In this document: positions 52,952-60,818 of the stretch, in pieces | Position numbering within the stretch: position 1 is the stretch's first letter | Layout: the number at the start of each line of letters is the position of its first letter | Origin: Novispirillum itersonii | GTDB lineage: Bacteria; Pseudomonadota; Alphaproteobacteria; Rhodospirillales; Rhodospirillaceae | Assembly (NCBI RefSeq): GCF_014205675.1 | Contig: NZ_JACIIX010000017.1 | Coordinates: forward strand, 30,867-94,866 | Length of the DNA stretch: 64,000 bases | Direction of reading: 5' to 3' | Notes under the pieces: generated by a model | Database searches by the model: none | What the model was told of the DNA's origin: nothing | What the model saw: the letters and a program-made list of their open reading frames with translations, nothing else | Made by a program: the position numbers and the translations under genes

Positions 52952-55900
52952 ATGACCACTTCCGCTCCCGCTTCTGCCCCTGCCGCCACAGCTTTGGTTG
53001 ATGCCTATGCCGCAACCCCGCTGCAACTGGGCATGCTGTATCATGTTCTGGCCAACCCGGATGGCGCACTGTTCCTTCAGCATTACACCATGACCGTGGA
53101 CGGCCCTTTTGACGTTGCCGCCTATGTCGCCGGGTGGCAGGAGGTTGCCAACCGCCACCCGGCCCTGCGGACCTCCTTCCACTGGCAGGGCCTCGACCGC
53201 TGCATGCAGGCGGTGTCAGCCCATGCGGTGATTCCCGTCCGTCAGGAGGACTGGAGCGATCCCCCGGCGACCGGACAGGAGCAGCGCCTGCGGGCCCTGA
53301 TCGAGGAAGACCGTCAGCAGCCGTTCGATTTTGAACGCCCGCCGCTGCTGCGCCTGACCATCGTCCGGCTGTCACCGAACCGGCATGCCGTCATACTGGC
53401 GGTACACCACCTGATCACCGATGGCTGGTCCCTGACCGTCGGCATGGAAGAAGTCGCCGCCGTTTACGCCGCCCGCACCGGCGGCCGGGCCGTGTCCCTG
53501 CCCCCGGCACCGGCCTTCCGTGGCTATGCGGACTGGCTGGCCCGGCAGGATCTTCCGGCGGCCCGGGCGTACTGGAGCCGGGAGCTTGACGGTGTTGCCG
53601 CCAGCCGTCTGCCCCTGCGGCAGGAAGGGGAGCCAACCGCCGACAGTCCGTCCGCCCTGCGCTATGCGGAACAGGTCATTCCGGCCGGGGAAACCGCCGG
53701 ACTGACAGCCGGACTGCGCCGTCTTGGCCTGACCCCGGCAACACTGGTTCAGGCGGCCTGGGCCCTGCTGCTGTCACGTTTTGAACATCAGGACCGGGTC
53801 CTGTTTGCAGTGGCCAGCGCCACCCGCCCGCCCGCCGTGCCGGGCATTGACCGCCTTTTCGGCCCGTTGATGGCCATTCTGCCCTGCGCTGTCACGGTTG
53901 ATGGCCACCAGACGGTGCGTGACTGGATGGCCGCCATACAGGCCGCCCAACTGGCCGCCCGCGATCATGATTTTCTGTCACCCGCCGAATACCAGCGTCT
54001 GGCCGGGTTCTCCCCCTACGATCCGTTCCTGACCTCCATGGTGGTGCAGGAAGACATGCCAGCCCCCCGCTCCCCGGTGTGGGAGAAGGCCGGTCTGGTC
54101 TGGAAACCGGTTGATACATGGGATCGCACCGCTTATCCGCTGACGCTGTTCGTCTATACCGGGGAAACCCTGCTGCTGCGTCTGGGATATGACCGCCGCG
54201 TCTTCACCGCCGAAGCGGCTTCTGCCCTGCTGGATCAGGTCCACAGCCTGTGTCTGTCCCTGATCCGGCAGGCAGACCAGCCTTTGGGGACCGTAACCCT
54301 GCGGGCCGACCCGGCGGCCCGCCCTTCCTGCGGCACAGTCCCGGCCCCGCAGGACACCGGGGTCTCCCTGTGGACCCGGCTGGAAGCGGCCCTGTCCGCT
54401 GTCGGCCCGGTCCTGCTGGATGATCAGGGCCGGTCCCTGTCCACCGGGCCGGATCTTCTGGACGCCGCCGCCCGTCTGGATGCGGGGATCACCACGGTTG
54501 TTCCGGCCGGTCAGCCGGTGGCGCTGTGGCTTGATCCGGGTGTGGACTATGTCACGGCGATTCTGGCCTGCCTGCGCCGGGGCAGCCCCTATGCCCTGCT
54601 CGATCCGATGCTGCCCGCCGCCGCCGTGGCAGAACGGCTGAAAGCCGCCGCAATATCCGGCGTCGTCACCTCTGCAGACCGCTGGGCCGATCTGTCAGCA
54701 AATCCGGTTGCTGCCCTGCACGGCATCATCGCCGGAGACCCATCGCACCTGTCACCGCCTGCCCCCCGCCCGGCCCTGACCGCAGAAGCCCCGGTGGCGA
54801 TGGTCTGGACCAGCGGATCCACCGGCACCCCGAAGGCGGTGGTGCTGACGCAGGCCGGGGTGGTCAACCGCCTGCTGTGGGACCGTACCGCCTTCCACCG
54901 AGAGGACACCCCGCGCGGACTGCTGAAGACATCCCCCGCCTTTGTTGACAGCATCGCCGAGGTCTTGCAGCCGCTGTTCGACGGCTTCCCGGCGGTGATC
55001 CCCGACCCGGACGCCGCCCGCACCCCGTCGGCCCTGCTGGAGGTGATCCGCCGCACCGGCCCGACCCGGCTGGTGCTGACGCCCTCGCTGCTGCGGGCCC
55101 TGCTGGAGGCCGATCCCGACCCCGCCCCGTGGCCGCTCCACCGCCTGCATCTGTCCGGCGAGCCCCTGCCCACCGTTCTGCTGCCCCGCCTGAAGGAAAA
55201 ACTGCGGCCGGAGGCGGTGGTGCTGAACATCTATGGGTCCTCCGAAGTCACCGCCGACGTCACCGCCGCCGTCCTTGACCTGTCCGCCGACCCTGCCGCC
55301 ACTCAGGCGGCGGCGGTGGCCGCCATCGGCCGGCCCCTGCCCGGCTGCACCCTGTGGCTGCTGGACGCCACCGGCCAGCCGGTCCCGCCCGGCGCGGTCG
55401 GCGAAATCCACGTCGCCGGGGTCTGTCTGGCTCTCGGGTATCATCAGGCCCCCGACCGGACCGCTCTGGCCTTCCGCGACTGGACCGCCCCTGACGGTAC
55501 CCCGACCCGCCTCTATGCCACCGGCGATCTCGCCCGCCAGCGCCCCGACGGTGCGCTGGTCCATCTCGGACGAAAGGACGGGCAGATCAAGATCCGTGGC
55601 GTCCGCATCGAACCGGCCGAAATCGAGGCCCGCCTCCTCGATATGCCCGGAATCAGGGCCGCCGTCGTCGGCGTCATCAAACCAAAGGACGCCGACCCCC
55701 GCCTCGTCGCATGGGTTGAACCGGCCCCGGCCGCATCCCACGGCGCGGACAACGGAACCCCAGACACGGAAACCCCAGAAACGGGAACTACCCGGGCAGA
55801 TCAATGGCGCAGCCTGTACGACCGGACCTATCAGGATGTGGTCGACGGGGATTCACCGCTGGATGACTTCCGGATCTGGCAGAGCGCCGTCACCGGAGAG

Positions 55901-58636
55901 CCGATCCCGGCCAGTCATATGCAGGCGTGGGTCAAGGCAACCCTTGATCTGGTCCGGGAAGGCCCGGTCACATCGGTTCTGGAAGTAGGGTGCGGGCAAG
56001 GGTTGCTGCTGGGGCGGCTGGCCGCCGAAACCGCCCACTATACCGGAACCGACATCAGTGAAACGGCGCTGACCTGCATCCGGCACCTGCAACAGCGGGA
56101 TCCGGGGCTGGCCCATGTCGGGCTGCTGCACCAGCCTGCGGACCAACCGGTCCCCGCCGGCATGGTTCCGCCGGAGGGATATCAGGTTGCCCTGCTGAGT
56201 TCCGTGGTTCAGTATTTCCCCGATGCGGCCTATCTGCTGCGGGTTCTGGAGACAGTGGCCCCGGTCATCGCACACGGCGGGCGGATCATTCTGTCCGATT
56301 TGCGCCCCCTGCATCTTCAGTCCGTTCTGGCGGCTGAGATCATGCTGGCCCGCAGCCCGGATCCCCTTGACCGCCACGCCCTGCTTCGCCGTCTGCACGA
56401 GCTGACCGCGCACGAGACTGAACTGCTGGTTGACCCCCGGCTGTTCCCGACCCTGAAGGCCATCCTGCCACGCCTGTCCGCCATCGAGGCCCGGCCGAAA
56501 CCGGGGGTGGAAGACAACGAACTGAACAGCTACCGCTATGATGTGGTGCTGTGGCTTGATCAGGCTCCGGCGGCGGCGGCTTTACCGGACGCAGTCCTCT
56601 GGAGCGGGCAGGACGACCTCGCGGCCCGCCTTGCCACAGGCCCGGACACGGTGCTTGTCTCCTCAATCCCCCACCGCCGCCTGACCCGGCCGGGGCAGGC
56701 ACTGGCCCTGCTGGACGATCCGGACATCACAGATGCCGGACGCTGGCGGACCGTACTCGCGGCCTCGCCGGAACGGGAGGCCACGGATCCGGCAACACTG
56801 CGGGCGCTGGCAGAGCGCTTTGGATACCACAGCGCCATCGGCCTCGACCTGTCAGGCGACCCGTCGCAGTTCCGGGCTGCGTTCGTCCGCACGGCGCTGG
56901 CCCCGCCCCGGCTGCTGCTTGATCCCGCCCAGACAGCAACCCCGGACCTGTCGCTGATCAGCCGCCCCTACGACGCCCCGGCAGCGACATCCCTGACCGC
57001 CCGGATCCGGGACCATCTGCGGCGCAGCCTGCCCCCTGCCTTCGTCCCCGATCACGTGGTCACCGTCAGGGAGTGGCCGTTATCCGCCTCACGCAAGGTT
57101 CTGAAGCACCGGCTGCCCCCGGTGACTGTGCCATCCGGGGAAGACAGTGAACGCCCGGCCCCGCAGGGCCCGACTGAACAGCGTCTGGCCACCCTGTGGC
57201 AGGCCGTCCTGGGGGATATCCCCCTCGGGCGGGAGGATGAGTTTTTTGACCGAGGCGGCAATTCCCTGATGATGACCCAGCTCGCGTTTTCCATCGGGAA
57301 GAGCTTTGCCATCAAATATCCGCTGCGGGCGGCATTCGCCGCCCCGACCCTTCAGGCCATGGCCGCCAGCATTGAAGCGATCATTGCCGGGGCATCCGGA
57401 AAGGACAGCACGGCCGAACAGACCCTGATCACCGCAGACGTCGCGATGGCCAACGCCATCCTGCCCCCGCAGGATTCTGCCGCCCTGCCCAGCCAATGGC
57501 CGGAGGCCCGAGCCTGCGTTCTGCACACCGGATCCGGCAGTCTGCTGTCTCAGTGGATTCTCCGTCGTCTGGCACAGGATCCGGCCTGCACCGTGCTGTA
57601 TCTTGGCGGGGACCGGGATCCGGAGACCGCCCGACGCCGCATTGCCGAAGAGTGGACCGCCTATGGTTTCGGCCGCCTCGACCTGCTGGACCGGGTGGAG
57701 ATCATTCCCGGCCGCCTTGACCTGCCCCAGCTTGGCCTCGACACCGCCGCCTGGGATGATCTGGGCGACCGGGTGGATGTGATCCTGCACGCCGGGGCGC
57801 GGATTTCCATGACCGAGTCCTATGCCCAGCTTCGGGCCGCCAATGTCCTCGGCACCCGCGAACTGTTGCGCCTGTGCGTTCATAAACGCCTGAAACCGCT
57901 GCATGCGGTCGGCAGCTTTGCCATCATTGATCACAGTCTGGCCGACCGTGACGGCCTGACCGTCACCGAAGACAGCCCCCTGCCGTCATGGGCCGGTCTG
58001 GAAAACGGCTACCGGAAAAGCCGCTGGGTCGCCGATGCCCTGATGCAGCGGGCCATCGCCCGGGGACTGCCGGTCACCATCCACCGCATGACCCCGATCT
58101 CCGGCGACAGTTTCGACGGGCGGATCGACGCCGGGGAAATTGCCTGGCGGATGGCCCGGGCGATTGTGGAAACCGCCGCCGTTCCGGCCGGAAACCGCCC
58201 GCTGGACCTGCTGCCCGTGGATCAGGTGGTGGAGGCCATGCTGACCCTCGCCCGCGATCCGCAGGGCCGTCCGGCGATCCATCATATCACCGGCGGCCAG
58301 CCCCTGAGCTGGGCCGATGTGGCGGATGCCCTGCGCGGTCTGGGCTATCCGGTGGAAACCCTGCCTCCGTCCGTCTGGGTGGAGCGGGCCCGGACAGTGG
58401 CCCGGCAACACCCGACCGGAGCGGCTGCCGCCGTTCTGCCCTTGGTCAGCGATGACGGCAGCGACCACCGCCACCTGTTCCATGTGGACGGACAGCGCAC
58501 CCGCGACCGCCTGACCGCGCTGGGGATGACGCTGCGGTCAACCGATGCCGACCTGCTGACCCTGACCCTGTCTTTCCTGATCCGTACCGGCGATCTGCCG
58601 GCGGCCCCGTCCCAGTCCATGCAGGAGGTTGTCTGA
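52952..58636 (+). CDS. Nonribosomal peptide synthetase with embedded methyltransferase and terminal reductase-like domain, C-A(MT)-PCP-TD
   Basis: An 1894-residue last synthetase; the ATG at 52952 follows the previous stop by 19 nt. The condensation domain (about 15-450) has HHLITDGW at 152. The A domain (480-930) has TSGSTGTPKA, FVDSIAE, LHLSGEPLP and GSSEVTADVT: a V-D...S...A-D pocket that resembles beta-alanine codes. It is interrupted after the A8 motif by a SAM methyltransferase (about 950-1240; VLEVGCGQGLLLGRL near 1009), the usual place for N-methylation; the A C-terminal part resumes near 1345 and ends SASRKVLKHRL. The PCP has GGNSL, Ser1438. The C-terminal 370 residues resemble a thioester reductase (NAD-binding_4), but the nucleotide loop reads TGSGSLLS where TGxTGFLG is expected, and the YxxxK pair reads YRKSR. 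Reductive release of an aldehyde is the family function; activity here is uncertain. A thioesterase gene follows directly. Confidence 0.93.
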   Translation: MTTSAPASAPAATALVDAYAATPLQLGMLYHVLANPDGALFLQHYTMTVDGPFDVAAYVAGWQEVANRHPALRTSFHWQGLDRCMQAVSAHAVIPVRQEDWSDPPATGQEQRLRALIEEDRQQPFDFERPPLLRLTIVRLSPNRHAVILAVHHLITDGWSLTVGMEEVAAVYAARTGGRAVSLPPAPAFRGYADWLARQDLPAARAYWSRELDGVAASRLPLRQEGEPTADSPSALRYAEQVIPAGETAGLTAGLRRLGLTPATLVQAAWALLLSRFEHQDRVLFAVASATRPPAVPGIDRLFGPLMAILPCAVTVDGHQTVRDWMAAIQAAQLAARDHDFLSPAEYQRLAGFSPYDPFLTSMVVQEDMPAPRSPVWEKAGLVWKPVDTWDRTAYPLTLFVYTGETLLLRLGYDRRVFTAEAASALLDQVHSLCLSLIRQADQPLGTVTLRADPAARPSCGTVPAPQDTGVSLWTRLEAALSAVGPVLLDDQGRSLSTGPDLLDAAARLDAGITTVVPAGQPVALWLDPGVDYVTAILACLRRGSPYALLDPMLPAAAVAERLKAAAISGVVTSADRWADLSANPVAALHGIIAGDPSHLSPPAPRPALTAEAPVAMVWTSGSTGTPKAVVLTQAGVVNRLLWDRTAFHREDTPRGLLKTSPAFVDSIAEVLQPLFDGFPAVIPDPDAARTPSALLEVIRRTGPTRLVLTPSLLRALLEADPDPAPWPLHRLHLSGEPLPTVLLPRLKEKLRPEAVVLNIYGSSEVTADVTAAVLDLSADPAATQAAAVAAIGRPLPGCTLWLLDATGQPVPPGAVGEIHVAGVCLALGYHQAPDRTALAFRDWTAPDGTPTRLYATGDLARQRPDGALVHLGRKDGQIKIRGVRIEPAEIEARLLDMPGIRAAVVGVIKPKDADPRLVAWVEPAPAASHGADNGTPDTETPETGTTRADQWRSLYDRTYQDVVDGDSPLDDFRIWQSAVTGEPIPASHMQAWVKATLDLVREGPVTSVLEVGCGQGLLLGRLAAETAHYTGTDISETALTCIRHLQQRDPGLAHVGLLHQPADQPVPAGMVPPEGYQVALLSSVVQYFPDAAYLLRVLETVAPVIAHGGRIILSDLRPLHLQSVLAAEIMLARSPDPLDRHALLRRLHELTAHETELLVDPRLFPTLKAILPRLSAIEARPKPGVEDNELNSYRYDVVLWLDQAPAAAALPDAVLWSGQDDLAARLATGPDTVLVSSIPHRRLTRPGQALALLDDPDITDAGRWRTVLAASPEREATDPATLRALAERFGYHSAIGLDLSGDPSQFRAAFVRTALAPPRLLLDPAQTATPDLSLISRPYDAPAATSLTARIRDHLRRSLPPAFVPDHVVTVREWPLSASRKVLKHRLPPVTVPSGEDSERPAPQGPTEQRLATLWQAVLGDIPLGREDEFFDRGGNSLMMTQLAFSIGKSFAIKYPLRAAFAAPTLQAMAASIEAIIAGASGKDSTAEQTLITADVAMANAILPPQDSAALPSQWPEARACVLHTGSGSLLSQWILRRLAQDPACTVLYLGGDRDPETARRRIAEEWTAYGFGRLDLLDRVEIIPGRLDLPQLGLDTAAWDDLGDRVDVILHAGARISMTESYAQLRAANVLGTRELLRLCVHKRLKPLHAVGSFAIIDHSLADRDGLTVTEDSPLPSWAGLENGYRKSRWVADALMQRAIARGLPVTIHRMTPISGDSFDGRIDAGEIAWRMARAIVETAAVPAGNRPLDLLPVDQVVEAMLTLARDPQGRPAIHHITGGQPLSWADVADALRGLGYPVETLPPSVWVERARTVARQHPTGAAAAVLPLVSDDGSDHRHLFHVDGQRTRDRLTALGMTLRSTDADLLTLTLSFLIRTGDLPAAPSQSMQEVV
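54947..55714 (+). repeat. Duplicated A-domain segment, copy 2
   Basis: Partner of 48446-49213. The matching block starts at the GACAGCATCGCC after the V/G-D pair of the binding pocket and ends abruptly at GCATGG, just before the sequence changes into the methyltransferase insertion in this gene. The sharp right border coincides with the point where the two synthetases differ in domain content, as expected for module shuffling. Confidence 0.9.
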
Positions 58637-59406
58637 TGACCGCCCACCCGACGCATCACCGTTGGTTTCCGTTCCGGCAGCACCGGCCCGGGGCCGGATG
58701 GCGGCTGTTCTGCTTCGCCTTTGCCGGTGGCAGCGCCGCATGGTTCCGCCCGTGGTCTGCCCTGCTGCCGGAGGATGCCGAACTCTGGCCGGTCGAACTG
58801 CCCGGTCACGGCACCCGGATGGACGACCCGCTGAGCGATGATATGGACAGACTGTCCCGCGACATCGCCGCCGCGATAGCCCCACAGGCCGACCGCCCCA
58901 TCGTTCTGTTCGGCCATAGCATGGGATCAGCAATTGTGCTGGCGGTCACCCGGGTTCTGGAAACCGACTACGGCATTACCCCCAGACTGGTGGTGTGCAG
59001 TGGCCGGATTGCCCCGCACTGCGTCCGTGGGCGGCAGGTGCACCTGCGCACCGATGACGGCCTGCGGGAAGAAATCATCCGCCTTGGCGGCACGGACCCT
59101 AAAATTCTGGAACATCAGGATCTGATGGCCTTCATTCTGCCGATCGTCCGCAATGATTTCCGGCTGATTGAAACATGGGCCCCCGGCCCGGATCCGGTGA
59201 TCACCCCGCCGATTCTGGTGCTGTCCGGACGCGATGATCTGGACGCCCCACCCGATGCCCTGCCGCGCTGGGGTGATCTCAGCCGGGGCGGGGCGGTCAT
59301 CGCCCTGTTCGAGGGCGGACATTTCTTCGTCAACGATCAGAGTCCAGCCGTGGTTGCCACAGTGGTCAACGCCGCCCGCCGGGCGGTCTCCGACCTCGCC
59401 GCCTGA
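58636..59406 (+). CDS. Type II thioesterase (YbtT/RifR-like)
   Basis: A 256-residue alpha/beta hydrolase that removes wrong or stalled groups from carrier domains. Catalytic features are GHSMGS with Ser95, Asp in LSGRDDLDAPP near 200 and His in EGGHFFVND near 230; CFAFAGGSAAWF is the typical oxyanion-side start and PVELPGHGTRMDDP is a hallmark of the type II family. The ATG shares one base with the synthetase stop (TGATG), so it is coupled to the last NRPS gene. Since no integrated thioesterase is seen and the reductase-like domain looks altered, this enzyme might also take part in chain release, but type II enzymes usually act as editors. Confidence 0.92.
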   Translation: MTAHPTHHRWFPFRQHRPGAGWRLFCFAFAGGSAAWFRPWSALLPEDAELWPVELPGHGTRMDDPLSDDMDRLSRDIAAAIAPQADRPIVLFGHSMGSAIVLAVTRVLETDYGITPRLVVCSGRIAPHCVRGRQVHLRTDDGLREEIIRLGGTDPKILEHQDLMAFILPIVRNDFRLIETWAPGPDPVITPPILVLSGRDDLDAPPDALPRWGDLSRGGAVIALFEGGHFFVNDQSPAVVATVVNAARRAVSDLAA

Positions 59407-59435
59407 TCCCCCTTTCTGGTCCGGAATATACCGCG

Positions 59436-60818
59436 ATGACCCATCATTTCTCCCGCCCGGCCGACGCAACAGCCGCAGACTGGCGCGCCCGGGAAGCCGC
59501 CCATACGGTCTATGGCTGGCAACCACAGGCCCTGCGCTCGCCCCGCCTGTTCACCCATGCCGAAGGATCCGCCCTCTACGATCAGGACGGCAACCGGGTG
59601 CTGGACTTTGGGTCAGGCCAGATCAGCGTCAACATCGGGTACAGTCATCCGCATGTTCTGGCAGCGATGGAGCGGCAGATGCGGGCCGTGACCTATCTTG
59701 CCCCTTCCTTTGCCACAGAAGCCCGCCTGCGGCTGGCCGAGGCCGTGGCCGCAGTGACCCCGGGGGATCTGAATCATATCTTTTTCACCAATGGCGGCGC
59801 AGAAGCCGTTGAAAACGCACTGAAAATTGCCAGGGCGGTTACCGGACGCTGGAAAATTCTGTCGGCGTGGCAAAGCTATCACGGGGCAACAGCCATGGCC
59901 TCAGCCGTCTCCGGCGATGGCCGCCGCCTGCTGTCTGAACCCGGCGTTCCCGGTGTGGCACGTTTCAATCTTCCCGGTCTGTGGCGCTCCGCTTTCAATG
60001 AAACCGACCCCGAGGCGGAGGTGACACTGGCCCTTGAGGCGGTCGAGACCCTGATCCAGCGCGAGGGACCAACCACCATCGCCGCCCTGATCCTTGAACC
60101 GGTTGTCGGGACCAACGGTCTCTACACTCCCGGGACACGGTTTCTGCGCGGTATCCGGACCCTCTGCGACCGTTACGGCATCCTGCTGGTGGCGGATGAA
60201 ACCATGTCCGGCTGGGGCCGCACCGGCGCCTGGTTTGCCGTCGACCACGCCGGAGTGGTCCCCGATCTGCTGACCACGGCCAAGGGCATCACCTCCGGCT
60301 ATGTCCCCCTCGGGGCAGTGGCCCTGCGCCCGGCCCTGTATGAGCATTTCCGCGACCGCCCCTTTGTCGGCGGACTGACCACGGAAGGGCACGCCCTTGC
60401 CTGCGCGGCCGGTGTGGCAACGCTGGAGGTATACCATCAGGAGGGGCTGATTGCGCGGTCCGCCGAACGCGGGGCATGGCTGCTGGACCATCTGCGTGGC
60501 CTTCAGGACCGCCACCCCTGCATCGGGACCGTCCGGGGCATTGGCCTGTTCACCTGTCTGGAGCTGACAGCGGACCGGAACCGCCGCACCCCTCTGGCCG
60601 GAACAGGACCGGTTCCCGCCACCCTCTCCCGCGAGATTGCGGCACGATGCCTGAAGGCCGGACTGGTGGTTCTGGCCCGGCAGGACTTCATTTTCATCGC
60701 GCCGCCCCTGAGTGTCCCGCAAACCGATCTGGAAGACGGTCTGGCCATCCTCGACACGGTGCTTCAGTGGGTGGATACCCTGTTGCCCGGCAGCGGGGGG
60801 CCCCGCAATGAGCGGTGA
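59436..60818 (+). CDS. Class III (omega) aminotransferase, PLP-dependent
   Basis: A 460-residue fold-type I aminotransferase. The PLP lysine is Lys283 in TTAKGITSGYVPLG; LLVADETMSGWGRTG holds the Asp that contacts the pyridine nitrogen; TNGGAEAVENALKIAR binds the cofactor phosphate. Overall it resembles taurine/beta-alanine/omega-amino acid:pyruvate aminotransferases. It starts 29 nt after the thioesterase gene and overlaps the aldehyde dehydrogenase gene by 11 nt. Two roles fit: amination of an aldehyde released by the terminal reductase-like domain, or conversion of beta-alanine to malonate semialdehyde ahead of the dehydrogenase. The sequence does not decide between them. Confidence 0.9.
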   Translation: MTHHFSRPADATAADWRAREAAHTVYGWQPQALRSPRLFTHAEGSALYDQDGNRVLDFGSGQISVNIGYSHPHVLAAMERQMRAVTYLAPSFATEARLRLAEAVAAVTPGDLNHIFFTNGGAEAVENALKIARAVTGRWKILSAWQSYHGATAMASAVSGDGRRLLSEPGVPGVARFNLPGLWRSAFNETDPEAEVTLALEAVETLIQREGPTTIAALILEPVVGTNGLYTPGTRFLRGIRTLCDRYGILLVADETMSGWGRTGAWFAVDHAGVVPDLLTTAKGITSGYVPLGAVALRPALYEHFRDRPFVGGLTTEGHALACAAGVATLEVYHQEGLIARSAERGAWLLDHLRGLQDRHPCIGTVRGIGLFTCLELTADRNRRTPLAGTGPVPATLSREIAARCLKAGLVVLARQDFIFIAPPLSVPQTDLEDGLAILDTVLQWVDTLLPGSGGPRNER

